From Candidatus Thorarchaeota archaeon (GTDB taxonomy: Archaea; Asgardarchaeota; Thorarchaeia; Thorarchaeales; Thorarchaeaceae): a stretch of 21,605 bases of DNA. The notes beneath the pieces were generated by a model. It was not told where the DNA came from. It ran no database searches and was given only the letters and a program-made list of their open reading frames with translations. A program made the position numbers and the translations under genes. The stretch lies in the NCBI GenBank assembly GCA_016839245.1, contig JAEOUN010000083.1, positions 1-21,605 of the forward strand. The letters are read 5' to 3'. Below, piece after piece: positions 6,649 through 13,453 of the stretch (positions are counted from its first letter, which is position 1; every line of letters begins with the position of its first letter).

Positions 6649-7556
6649 ACTTCTGCAACAAATGCACTTGCGAAAAGATCGAAGAGTGGTTCAACATATT
6701 TAGTATCGACTTTCTTGTACACATACTTGCACATTTCTATAAAATGATCCGCGCGCTCGTCAGCATACTCACCAATGCCAATGATTGCCTTAGTTCTCTT
6801 TGTGAGATCCTTCACAATGCCTTTCGATTCTTTGTCCTCACCAAAGACTTTCGCGGTTTCTTGTTCGATTCTCTGAAGTACACTCTTGACTCTTATGTCT
6901 GAGATATCATCAGAGCCAAAACTCTTTACCAAGTCCATTAAGACATCTAAAATACCATTATGGATACCCGACACTAACGCCTCAATCTCAAAGGCTGTAA
7001 AATTGATAGTATTCTCTCCTCCTCTAAATTGCCATTTCAAATCACTTGTTCTACTTGCAACTATTCTTCTTTGACCACTGACAATTGTTTCATCATAGTA
7101 TCGAGAGTTAATACTACTTCTAACTGCAGTTTTCACAAGTGCTGCTTCTGGTAAACGCAATCTGATTGAATTACCACCATTTGTTAGAAGCAAGCAGAGT
7201 CCATTTGAAGGAGTGATTTTCTTGACATAATCTGAAGGTGGCGCCACCTCCACTGGAGGTAAATGCCTCAATTTATCTGCTAGTTCACGAACCTCTGATT
7301 CTGTACAGATGTATGTCTGTCGATCTCCAGAGATTGTAATAGTTCCATCATCTGCACGAGCGAAATCAATCTTATTTCCACCACCAACATTGGTGGTCTT
7401 AAGATAGGTCTGCTTATGATTCCTGGCTGTTTGGGCCAGTTTTTCGAGTGCAGCTGCAACCATATGTGCTTCACCGAATCCCATCGTAATCTCTGCATCT
7501 CCCTCTGTTGCACGGCCTATACCGAGGGAACCATCTTGGCGTATCTTTACATACAT
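6645..7556 (-). CDS. Uncharacterised protein with repeated beta-strand/helix units
   Basis: I do not recognise this 303-residue protein. The N-terminal two thirds appear to be built from about four similar units, each several beta strands followed by an amphipathic helix: 'ITMGFGEAHMVAAALEKLA', 'ITISGDRQTYICTESEVREL', 'LCLLLTNGGNSIRLRLPEAA' and 'INFTAFEIEALVSGIHNGI'. The C-terminal third (from about residue 215) is helical, with 'DVLMDLVKSFG', 'SVLQRIEQETAKVFGED' and a final 'EPLFDLFASAF'. There is no signal peptide or membrane segment. Start ATG 7556 has GGTGG five bases upstream; a GTG at 7565 would overlap that RBS. It is monocistronic and convergent with the VOC gene. The strand-then-helix unit is loosely like PC4-type nucleic-acid-binding folds, but that is only a shape impression. 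Confidence 0.75.
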   Translation of the reverse strand: MYVKIRQDGSLGIGRATEGDAEITMGFGEAHMVAAALEKLAQTARNHKQTYLKTTNVGGGNKIDFARADDGTITISGDRQTYICTESEVRELADKLRHLPPVEVAPPSDYVKKITPSNGLCLLLTNGGNSIRLRLPEAALVKTAVRSSINSRYYDETIVSGQRRIVASRTSDLKWQFRGGENTINFTAFEIEALVSGIHNGILDVLMDLVKSFGSDDISDIRVKSVLQRIEQETAKVFGEDKESKGIVKDLTKRTKAIIGIGEYADERADHFIEMCKYVYKKVDTKYVEPLFDLFASAFVAEV

Positions 7557-7670
7557 TCTTTCCACCGCTCGAATGAATACGCAGAATGCAGAAAACTATT
7601 GTGTTTCTATTTTTTGAATATTGTAGATAGCTATTCTTCAATAGAACTATGCTTCTAAATGAAAAATAGT

Positions 7671-7695
7671 TGCAGAAGGTAGACTACCCTCTGCA
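7671..7695 (-). terminator. Stem-loop plus T-run terminator of the small beta-rich protein gene
   Basis: On the minus strand this is an 11-pair stem (TGCAGAGGGTA / TACCTTCTGCA) with a GTC loop, followed three bases later by TTTTT. One internal pair is G-U on the minus strand but an A-C mismatch on the plus strand, so the structure favours minus-strand RNA. It begins 10 bases after the stop codon at 7706. Confidence 0.75.
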
Positions 7696-7705
7696 TCTTT
7701 AGTGA

Positions 7706-8065
7706 TTAGATAGAATCTTGAACATCAAAGGCAAGCTTGCCAACTTCTTTCGTTGTCAATGAGATATCGATTTTATGGTCGCCTTCGGGAAGCGGTTCAC
7801 CCTTCACACGGATTGTGATATCAAGCCCAACCTTAATTGGAAAGGTCTTGGCTTCCGAAATTTCATTTCCAGTAATCTCTCCATCCTCAGAGCTGATTAT
7901 TGTAGCATCAAGAGGATAATCATTACCGTTTACTTTGATTGGTTCAATATTAATAGCTGTACCTGAAGAAATCGAGTTTTTCAATTTGAATTGGAATCCA
8001 TCCTCATTATTCTCGAGACTTCCTTTGATGTAGAGTTTTCTTAGGAGAAATGTCGGTATCTGCAA
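7706..8065 (-). CDS. Conserved small beta-rich protein of unknown function
   Basis: The 119-residue protein starts 'MQIPTFLLRKLYIKGSLENN' and is rich in alternating strands, including 'GFQFKLKNSISSGTAINIEP', 'FPIKVGLDITIRVKGEPLP' and 'HKIDISLTTKEVGKLAFDV'. It reads as a compact beta-sandwich without cysteines, signal peptide or membrane segment. Similar small archaeal proteins are, as far as I recall, sometimes named after HMG-CoA reductase, but nothing here supports that enzyme activity. The start is TTG at 8065: GGAGGT stands eight bases upstream and no ATG lies nearby. It has its own promoter (CTTATAAAAG) and terminator, so it is a well-expressed single-gene unit. Confidence 0.8.
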   Translation of the reverse strand: MQIPTFLLRKLYIKGSLENNEDGFQFKLKNSISSGTAINIEPIKVNGNDYPLDATIISSEDGEITGNEISEAKTFPIKVGLDITIRVKGEPLPEGDHKIDISLTTKEVGKLAFDVQDSI

Positions 8066-8073
8066 TTTAATTT

Positions 8074-8117
8074 ACCTCCAACTGATTGTCTTTTCTAAAC
8101 TGTGAATCTTTTATAAG
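8074..8117 (-). promoter_or_regulatory. TATA box and Shine-Dalgarno for the TTG-start small protein gene
   Basis: On the minus strand CTTATAAAAG (8108-8117) is a good archaeal TATA box. GGAGGT (8074-8079) follows and ends eight bases before the TTG at 8065. The expected transcription start near 8083 gives a leader of about 20 nt. This RBS decides the TTG start. Confidence 0.7.
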
Positions 8118-8348
8118 TTCCTAACGTGCAAAATCACACTGAATATGCTAGAGTCAGGATACGACAAGTTCCTTAATTATATTCGGTATTTCTTCTTATT
8201 GGTTGATTGTGAAGTTGTGGAAAAGTTGCTGCAATCCTGTATAACGAGTTCACCACTTTTACTTTGTATGAATAGAGAATTCAGTAAGGATAATAAGATG
8301 GAGAATATAGAAAAAGTTTGATAGATGAACTTGTTAGGAGTAGTTCAA

Positions 8349-8711
8349 ATGCAAATTAATTTCCCCTTTGATACATTCTTCAACCTCTTCAATCTCATGT
8401 TTATTATCATACCCATCATCTTTGTGCTTGTATTTGTAATCATTGCAGTCGTTGCCTGCAGAGGTGGTATCGGCATCGCTCGAAGTGTTGGTCGTGGTTT
8501 TACAGTTGAGGCTCCCTCGTTTGTTATTCCTGATCGTTATCGTGGTGAGCGACATTCTGATGGCTCACAGATGACTACTGTTCGATTACCTGAAAAATGT
8601 CCTTCCTGTGGTGCAGCAATTTCTCAAGAAGGAATTGATTGGACTGGTCCTTTAGAAGCTAAATGCAGTTACTGTGGTGGACCATTACGAGCTACCTTTG
8701 AAAGGATCTGA
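8349..8711 (+). CDS. Membrane-anchored zinc-ribbon protein
   Basis: The 120-residue protein has one long hydrophobic segment (about residues 14-38, 'FNLMFIIIPIIFVLVFVIIA'), a linker rich in charged and small residues, and a C-terminal zinc ribbon 'CPSCGAAI' and 'CSYCGGPL' separated by about 18 residues. The four cysteines fit one zinc site. The positive-inside rule ('CRGGIGIARSVGRGF' after the membrane helix) suggests that the ribbon is cytoplasmic. I see no enzyme motif; it may be an adaptor. ATG 8349 is chosen because TAGGAG ends eight bases upstream; ATG 8325 has no such site. The gelsolin-domain gene lies 141 bases downstream on the same strand but has its own promoter. Confidence 0.78.
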   Translation: MQINFPFDTFFNLFNLMFIIIPIIFVLVFVIIAVVACRGGIGIARSVGRGFTVEAPSFVIPDRYRGERHSDGSQMTTVRLPEKCPSCGAAISQEGIDWTGPLEAKCSYCGGPLRATFERI

Positions 8712-8777
8712 ATCATCAATGTGAATAAATCGGTAATACCCACACTGATAGTCATGATTGGTTATGCACACATGCTA

Positions 8778-8792
8778 GTAGAATATATCTAC
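8778..8792 (+). promoter_or_regulatory. TATA box embedded in a dyad, upstream of the gelsolin-domain gene
   Basis: GTAGA-atata-TCTAC is a perfect inverted repeat whose centre (AATATATC) can serve as a TATA box, about 61 bases before the ATG at 8853. With initiation about 25 bases downstream the leader would be about 40 nt. A repressor binding the dyad would block TBP; this is inference. Confidence 0.45.
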
Positions 8793-8852
8793 ATTTGTGA
8801 GTAAAGTATTTCACTGGCAAGTTTTCGTTTCTTCATAATAGAGGAAAGTCAG

Positions 8853-9134
8853 ATGGTCAATGCTCTGGAAATGCAGGATGATGGAACATCAAAATCTGTA
8901 TGTCTTAATAAGAATAGCTTGCCCTCTGATTGCGTGTTCTGTGTTGTTGATGATGAAGGTAAGAATGTGTTTTTATGGTTAGGAAAAGAGGCTCCTGTAC
9001 GGAAACGATTCGTTGGTGCTCAGACTGCGAGCAAGTTACGTGAAGAACAGGGGACTGGATTTCGTGTACGATCTTTAGATGAAGGACATGAACCTCCACA
9101 GTTTTTCAACTCTCTTGAACGAGATGAATGCTAA
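8853..9134 (+). CDS. Single gelsolin-domain protein (Asgard-type)
   Basis: The 93-residue protein matches a gelsolin homology domain: strand 'DCVFCVVDDEGKNVFLWLG', then 'KEAPVRKRFVGAQTASKLRE' as the long helix, then 'GFRVRSLDEGHEPPQFFNSL', the hallmark 'xxxEGxEPxxF' ending. Gelsolin domains bind actin in eukaryotes, and gelsolin-like proteins from Asgard archaea, including Thorarchaeota, have been shown to affect actin assembly. This one has a single domain; known Asgard forms include one- and two-domain proteins. Residues 1-23 form a short leader without clear motif. ATG 8853 has GAGG eight bases upstream; Met7 is a weaker alternative. It is the best lineage marker here. No actin or profilin gene lies in the window. 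Confidence 0.82.
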   Translation: MVNALEMQDDGTSKSVCLNKNSLPSDCVFCVVDDEGKNVFLWLGKEAPVRKRFVGAQTASKLREEQGTGFRVRSLDEGHEPPQFFNSLERDEC

Positions 9135-9197
9135 TTATTAATCACATTCATAAGATTCTATAATATGTAATATTGAGCTTAGGCGAGGTCACACATT

Positions 9198-10241
9198 ATG
9201 AGAGGACTCATGAAAACAGCCAGAGGTCCTGGAAATCTAGAACTTAAAGAGATTAAGGATCCTAGACCCAAACGGGATGAAATCTTAATCGAAGTTGTTG
9301 CAGCTGGAATATGTGGTACTGATGTTCATATCAAGCATGATCAGACATTCTATACTCCTCCTGTCATTCTTGGACATGAATACTCTGGAAAAGTCGTAGA
9401 GATAGGTCCTGATGTGACCGAAGTTGCTATTGGCGATTCAGTTGTATCGCCTGCCACTGCCTATTGTGGAAAATGCTACCAGTGTAAGACTGGTCATATG
9501 AATCGATGCACCTCTGAAAAGAAGAGGATTCTTGGAACATCACGCGCTAATGGTGCGTTTGCAAAATACCTCACAGTACCAGAATACATCATTCATAAAG
9601 TACCAAAGAGTGTACCTATGGAGGAAGCCGCATTAGCTGAACCGACAGCCTGTGTCGTACATTCAGTTATTGACAAATCGCCAATCATGCCTGGGGACGT
9701 TGTTGTCGTGCAAGGTCCTGGAACAATGGGTCTTCTTGCTGCTCAAATAGCGAAAGCAATGGGCGCTGGAAAAGTCATCGTCACAGGTGTATCTGCTGAC
9801 CAGTGGCGATTTGACATAGCTAAAAAGATCGGTGTTGATCTCACACTAGATGTACAGGTAGAACAAGATCCTCTAAAGACTATCATGAATGAAACAAACG
9901 GTCGCGGTGCGGATGTTGTGATAGAGGCTTCTGGGGCTTGTATTGCCTGTAATCAAGCTCTAGATTTCGTAAAAGTTGCTGGACATGTTACATTACTTGG
10001 AATTCGCGGAAGACCACTAGAAATCGATCTAGATGCTATAGCTATTAAAGAATTGACAATGTCTGGTACTTGGGGAACACTTCCCTCCTCTTGGGTCACT
10101 ACTCTTCGTCTTATGGAGTCGAAGAAAATAGATGTTGCTCCATTAATAACTCATAGAATCTCTCTTGATAATTGGGAGAATGGTTTCGAATTAATGGAGA
10201 AGCAAAAGGCAATCAAAGTGCTCTTCACTAAATTCAATTGA
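9198..10241 (+). CDS. Zinc-dependent medium-chain alcohol/polyol dehydrogenase (MDR family)
   Basis: The 347-residue protein is a complete MDR dehydrogenase of the sorbitol/threonine dehydrogenase type. The catalytic zinc ligands are Cys39 ('GICGTDVH'), His60-Glu61 ('GHEYSG') and a Glu in 'AALAEPTACVVH'. A structural zinc site has Cys90, Cys93, Cys96 and Cys104. The Rossmann domain carries 'VVVQGPGTMGLLAAQIAKAMG', and 'VIEASGACIACNQAL' follows. It oxidises a secondary alcohol or polyol with NAD(P); the substrate cannot be fixed from sequence. ATG 9198 has GAGGT eight bases upstream, and a TATA-like CTATAATATG lies about 40 bases upstream, so it has its own promoter. It converges with the CMD-like gene, leaving 5 bases between stops. 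Confidence 0.92.
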   Translation: MRGLMKTARGPGNLELKEIKDPRPKRDEILIEVVAAGICGTDVHIKHDQTFYTPPVILGHEYSGKVVEIGPDVTEVAIGDSVVSPATAYCGKCYQCKTGHMNRCTSEKKRILGTSRANGAFAKYLTVPEYIIHKVPKSVPMEEAALAEPTACVVHSVIDKSPIMPGDVVVVQGPGTMGLLAAQIAKAMGAGKVIVTGVSADQWRFDIAKKIGVDLTLDVQVEQDPLKTIMNETNGRGADVVIEASGACIACNQALDFVKVAGHVTLLGIRGRPLEIDLDAIAIKELTMSGTWGTLPSSWVTTLRLMESKKIDVAPLITHRISLDNWENGFELMEKQKAIKVLFTKFN

Positions 10242-10246
10242 TATGC

Positions 10247-10591
10247 TTATCGAGGTGCCCATGCATCAAGGCAATCCTGCACCGTAGCAATGTGCGAGGC
10301 TGCCGGACCGCCACCCATTACAATTGCTACTGAACATGCTTCCATAATCTCATCTCGAGAAGCTCCCAGTGTCAAAGCCTGTTTTGTATGATAAACCATG
10401 CATTCTTCACATGGTGCTAAGATAGAGGCCACAATACAAATTATTTCCTTGAATCTTGCAGTCAAGGCTCCGTCTTTATGCACTGTCTTTTGAAGATCAG
10501 TGAATGCATTCCTTACATCTGGAATGTCTCTATTGAGGGCCCCGAAATGTCTCATGAAGCTTTTGAGAGTCTTTTCAACATCATCAGTCAT
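10247..10591 (-). CDS. Carboxymuconolactone decarboxylase/AhpD-like protein
   Basis: The 114-residue all-helical protein carries the CMD/AhpD signature 'ILAPCEECMVYHTKQALTLG', with Cys61, Cys64 and His68 in CxxCxxxH spacing, then 'ASRDEIMEACSVAIVMGGGPA'. In AhpD the CxxC pair reduces peroxiredoxin with electrons passed from lipoylated E2 and lipoamide dehydrogenase. That is notable because this gene lies just downstream of a lipoate-protein ligase and near an E2 gene. Start ATG 10591 has GAGG nine bases upstream and lies 15 bases after the ligase stop, so the two form an operon. Whether it is a peroxidase partner or another CMD enzyme is open. Confidence 0.85.
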   Translation of the reverse strand: MTDDVEKTLKSFMRHFGALNRDIPDVRNAFTDLQKTVHKDGALTARFKEIICIVASILAPCEECMVYHTKQALTLGASRDEIMEACSVAIVMGGGPAASHIATVQDCLDAWAPR

Positions 10592-10606
10592 TATTCTATT
10601 CCTCAG

Positions 10607-11410
10607 CTATGAAGTGAACCTGGCTAAGGTTCCTAAGTTCCACGAACGGTGTTGATAGTGTGAATCATATAAAGCCTGTGCAGCATCCCTCTCCTCTTCT
10701 TTTAGATTTCCTCTCTCAATGGAAGTCCTTGATAATTCTTCTAGATGGTCTACAATTGCATTTTCGATTTCACTTAATGATGGAGCATGGTCTACCTCAT
10801 CAACAATATTCGTCACAGTATCTCTCTTACTATCCATACATCTAATCCTTGTTTTATCCCGGAGATATTTTGGTTGGTTTGGTTGAGGTTTAAGGCTCTC
10901 GTAAAGCGATGCGAGATCCGTATCATAGAGCAGAGTGCCATGGATAAAGGACACTCCTTGTTTAATCCATCCTGCGGTACCAGAGATCTTTTTCTTTCCA
11001 ACTCGTATACACGAGCCAACTGGATCAAAACTCGCGGGAATATCTAGCGAGTGAAGCGCCTTGACTATCGTACAAATGAATACCTCATAGAGGTCCTGAA
11101 GATTTCTGGGAACATACTGGTGAGATTGGTGAAGGCGGAATGCAAAGTTTAGATTCCCTCTATCCTGGAAAACAGCTCCTCCTCCGGTAAATCGTCGTGC
11201 GATCAAAATTTCATTATCGTCACAATATTTCAGGTTCACTTCTTTATGCACACATTGAAATCTACCTATGACGACTGCTCGATGGGTCTGCCAAAATCTA
11301 AGGGTATTAAGCGAGTTTCCTTGACCCAAGTCCGTCTTAGCTATTGCTTCATCATATGCTAGATTCCAATAGATGTCTGATCCTGAGAAGTCTAATAATC
11401 GCCAAGACAT
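10607..11410 (-). CDS. lplA: Lipoate-protein ligase A family protein
   Basis: LplA activates lipoate with ATP and attaches it to a lysine of lipoyl domains. The 267-residue protein has the key motifs: 'WNLAYDEAI' (15-23), 'ARRFTGGGAVFQDRGNLNF' (71-89) and 'GKKKISGTAGW' (138-148), where Lys141 is the expected catalytic lysine. 'FIHGTLLYDTD' follows. A C-terminal segment 'LYDSHYQHRSWNLG' resembles the accessory domain, which many archaea encode as a separate LplB; here it seems fused, though shorter than in E. coli. The likely target is the E2 lipoyl domain encoded upstream on the same strand. No Shine-Dalgarno precedes ATG 11410. A predicted structured RNA element lies just upstream. Confidence 0.9.
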   Translation of the reverse strand: MSWRLLDFSGSDIYWNLAYDEAIAKTDLGQGNSLNTLRFWQTHRAVVIGRFQCVHKEVNLKYCDDNEILIARRFTGGGAVFQDRGNLNFAFRLHQSHQYVPRNLQDLYEVFICTIVKALHSLDIPASFDPVGSCIRVGKKKISGTAGWIKQGVSFIHGTLLYDTDLASLYESLKPQPNQPKYLRDKTRIRCMDSKRDTVTNIVDEVDHAPSLSEIENAIVDHLEELSRTSIERGNLKEEERDAAQALYDSHYQHRSWNLGTLARFTS

Positions 11411-11416
11411 AGTGGA

Positions 11417-11426
11417 TAAATAATAG
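11417..11426 (+). promoter_or_regulatory. Possible TATA box for a plus-strand small RNA
   Basis: ATAAATAATA on the plus strand lies about 45 bases before a strong paired-hairpin structure that ends in TTTTT. This spacing would place an RNA start near 11450. The site is just upstream of the divergent lplA ATG and may be only AT-rich leader sequence. Confidence 0.3.
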
Positions 11427-11430
11427 CTTC

Positions 11431-11449
11431 ATCTGATTAATCTGATGGA
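11431..11449. repeat. Short dyad/direct repeat upstream of lplA
   Basis: CATCTGATTAATCTGATG has two direct copies of ATCTGAT and is also a near-perfect palindrome around GATTAATC with one mismatched position in each arm. It lies about 20 bases upstream of the lplA start, where an operator would be expected. No regulator is known for it. Confidence 0.35.
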
Positions 11450-11461
11450 ACCAATATTAGT

Positions 11462-11540
11462 GCCGATGGCTCATAGAAGTTGCTCGCCATCGGCTGGATG
11501 CCTCAGAGCAACAGTTGAGGTAGAGCAGATGTCAGTTTTT
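11462..11540. ncRNA. Candidate structured RNA with two hairpins and a predicted kissing-loop
   Basis: Hairpin 1 is a perfect nine-pair stem (GCCGATGGC 11462-11470 / GCCATCGGC 11486-11494) with a 15-base loop. Hairpin 2 is CCTCA 11501-11505 / TGAGG 11516-11520 with a 10-base loop. The loops carry exactly complementary seven-base words: GTTGCTC (11479-11485) and GAGCAAC (11506-11512), which could form a kissing-loop. On the plus strand TTTTT follows at 11535-11539, fitting a small RNA of about 90 nt. On the minus strand the same structure would lie in the lplA leader. It matches no RNA family I recognise; box C/D, box H/ACA, tRNA and fluoride riboswitch patterns do not fit. Confidence 0.4.
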
Positions 11541-11839
11541 CAAGGCTTGACACGAAAGATACGTGCAAGATGTTATTCTAATCTGACGATTTAAAGCACC
11601 CTCGATTTTGATGGAATCTCCTCTTTATTGAATAGACTCAAGTAGATTTCTGCAAATTCTCTGATTGTAGATTGTCCATCGTTGATTACTCATCTTGCAA
11701 TTTTATGCTTAAAATAATGGACTGGAATATCAACATGCGACTTATACTAATTACAGCAATCGTGACATTGTCTGTCTTTGCATTTCTGTCGACTGGATTA
11801 TTCCTAAAGCATGTTTGTAACTTGCAAATCAAATCCGTT
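11541..11839. other. Intergenic stretch without a convincing gene
   Basis: This stretch between the candidate RNA and the double zinc-ribbon gene contains a TATA-like TTTAAA (11590-11595). It also holds the start of an open frame with one hydrophobic segment (ATG 11735) that runs into the antisense of the zinc-ribbon gene. I see no repeats and no RNA gene in it. Confidence 0.5.
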
Positions 11840-12145
11840 CTAAATTGTATTTCCGCACTCAGGACAAAATGTTGTACCAGGTCGAATTTCAGTACCACAA
11901 TATGGGCATCGAGAGTGCCCAGTTTCCTGTGATGTTGAGATGAATCTTCCACCTTTTCGAATATTCTCTAATCCATAACTATCGCTATACAACTCAGTAT
12001 AACCACAATCAGCACATGTGAATGCTTCGAGTGTTGCTGTAGAGAGTCCTGGGAGATCTATTCGTATATGATGTTGACCAAAGATTCTATGTGGTCCCGC
12101 GATGTTGGTTCCACCACATTTTGGGCATTGTCCGGTCTTAATCAT
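11840..12145 (-). CDS. Double zinc-ribbon protein
   Basis: The 101-residue protein has two zinc sites. The first pairs 'CPKCGGTN' near the N terminus with 'CADCGYTELY' (about residues 44-53). The second is the C-terminal 'CPYCGTEIRPGTTFCPECG', a typical zinc-ribbon hairpin. Between them 'IDLPGLSTATLEAFTCADCG' resembles the nucleic-acid-binding zinc ribbons widespread in archaea. It may bind DNA, RNA or protein; no catalytic motif is seen. The start is placed at ATG 12145 (a TTG stands one codon upstream), with GTGG seven bases before. It lies 65 bases after the E2 gene on the same strand and may be the last gene of that transcript. Confidence 0.8.
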   Translation of the reverse strand: MIKTGQCPKCGGTNIAGPHRIFGQHHIRIDLPGLSTATLEAFTCADCGYTELYSDSYGLENIRKGGRFISTSQETGHSRCPYCGTEIRPGTTFCPECGNTI

Positions 12146-12210
12146 CAAATTCCACTAATCAATACTTAATGTGAGTCTTCATATCTTTTTGCAGAAAGAC
12201 TAAAATCTCC

Positions 12211-13443
12211 TTACATCTTCATCATGAAGGGATTTTCGAGAGTTTCTTTCAATGCTGCAAGAAACTGTCCAGCTGGTGCTCCATCAAGCACACGATGATC
12301 AACTGCACAACTAGCCATCATCATTGACCGAATGGCAATCATATCGTCGATGACTACTGGTTTCTTCTTTATCTGTCCAAGTGCAAGAATTGCAGTTTCA
12401 GGTGGATTGATTACTGGAATGAAGAGATCCACTTTAAATGGTCCCAAATTGGATACAGTAAACGTACTTCCAGTCAACTCTTCAGGATTCAATTGGTTCT
12501 TTTTAGCCCGCTGTCCCTTCTCCTTTGTTTCAATTGCTATCTCAGTTATGGACTTCTTATTTGCTCCCCTAATTGTGACTACAATGAGTCCATCCTCTGT
12601 TGCCATAGCCACTCCAATGTTAATGTCTTCAAAGATGTGGAGATCATTTCCCATGAGTGTTGCATTGAATTTCGGAAACTTCTCAAGTGTGTCTGCAGCT
12701 GCTTTGACTATAATATCATTGAAAGATACTTTAATTTCATGTGCTTTCTCAACGCGCTGATTAAGTTCTTTCCTGAGTACGACCACTTCAGTCATATCAA
12801 TCTCGGTAATCATAGTGATATGTGGATTCTGTGCACTCTGTGTCATTCTACGAGCAATGGTTCTTCGAAGTGGTGTAAGCGTTTCCACTTTACGAATTTT
12901 TCGGGCATCTGAAATGGATGATTGAGGGATTGACTGCTTAACAGTAAGTAAATCCTTCTCTACAATTCTTCCCTCTGGTCCTGTACCTGTCACATAGGAC
13001 AAGTCTATATCCAGTTCCTTTGCTTTCTTTTTTGCTCTCGGTGAAGCCTTTATCCTGCCATCTGGTAAACGAGTGTCTACTTTTGGTTGTACCTTCACAG
13101 GATCTTGTTTTATCACTGATACTTGAGAAACAGGGGCTTGTTGTGGACTAGGTGAAGTTGAAGGCACATTTAGTTTCGTTGGTCTAATATCAGGCAACTT
13201 TTCTCCTCTCTTACCGATGAATGCAATAGGTTCGCTAATGGGAATCTCATCATTTACCTCACATAGAATCTTGAGGAGTACACCATCATCAGGAGCCTCC
13301 AATTCAAATTCATTCTTCTCACCAAAGATTTCTACAACTGGATCCCCCTTCTTGATTTCATCGCCTTCTTTCTTCAACCATTTGAGTATCACACCATACT
13401 CCATGGCTACACTCATTCGTTGCATGATCATGGTTGTGACCAT
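12211..13443 (-). CDS. 2-oxoacid dehydrogenase E2 component (dihydrolipoamide acyltransferase)
   Basis: E2 forms the core of pyruvate/branched-chain/acetoin dehydrogenase complexes and passes the acyl group from lipoyl to CoA. The 410 residues show the full order: lipoyl domain (about 1-80, 'FGEKNEFELEAPDDG' with Lys43 as lipoylation site), a Pro/Gln/Ser-rich linker (about 85-128), the E1/E3-binding domain (131-166, 'ASPRAKKKAKELDIDLSYV' and 'GTGPEGRI'), a second linker and the acyltransferase domain. That domain ends with 'CAVDHRVLDGAPAGQF', where His383 and Asp387 are catalytic. Start ATG 13443 has GGTGAT five bases upstream, overlapping the end of the E1-beta gene, so the operon is tightly coupled. 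Substrate (pyruvate, acetoin or branched 2-oxoacid) is not settled by sequence. Confidence 0.95.
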   Translation of the reverse strand: MVTTMIMQRMSVAMEYGVILKWLKKEGDEIKKGDPVVEIFGEKNEFELEAPDDGVLLKILCEVNDEIPISEPIAFIGKRGEKLPDIRPTKLNVPSTSPSPQQAPVSQVSVIKQDPVKVQPKVDTRLPDGRIKASPRAKKKAKELDIDLSYVTGTGPEGRIVEKDLLTVKQSIPQSSISDARKIRKVETLTPLRRTIARRMTQSAQNPHITMITEIDMTEVVVLRKELNQRVEKAHEIKVSFNDIIVKAAADTLEKFPKFNATLMGNDLHIFEDINIGVAMATEDGLIVVTIRGANKKSITEIAIETKEKGQRAKKNQLNPEELTGSTFTVSNLGPFKVDLFIPVINPPETAILALGQIKKKPVVIDDMIAIRSMMMASCAVDHRVLDGAPAGQFLAALKETLENPFMMKM

Positions 13444-13453
13444 CGTCTATCAC

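Noticed and set aside
7706..8065. HMG-CoA reductase
   Set aside because: I recall the name attached to similar small proteins, but 119 residues without catalytic motifs cannot be that enzyme.
11462..11520. Fluoride or cobalamin riboswitch, because of GATGG and a kissing-loop
   Set aside because: The fluoride core and the B12 box are not present; only the general loop-loop pairing is similar.
11441..11540. Box C/D or H/ACA guide RNA
   Set aside because: A C-box-like TGATGGA occurs but no D box at proper spacing, and no ACA tail follows the hairpins.
11672..11932. Small membrane protein gene on the plus strand
   Set aside because: It has one hydrophobic segment, but the last third is antisense to the well-supported zinc-ribbon gene, with no RBS; probably a chance frame.
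12332..12912. Plus-strand frames of about 140 residues inside the E2 gene
   Set aside because: They are antisense to a complete, motif-rich E2 and have no family features.
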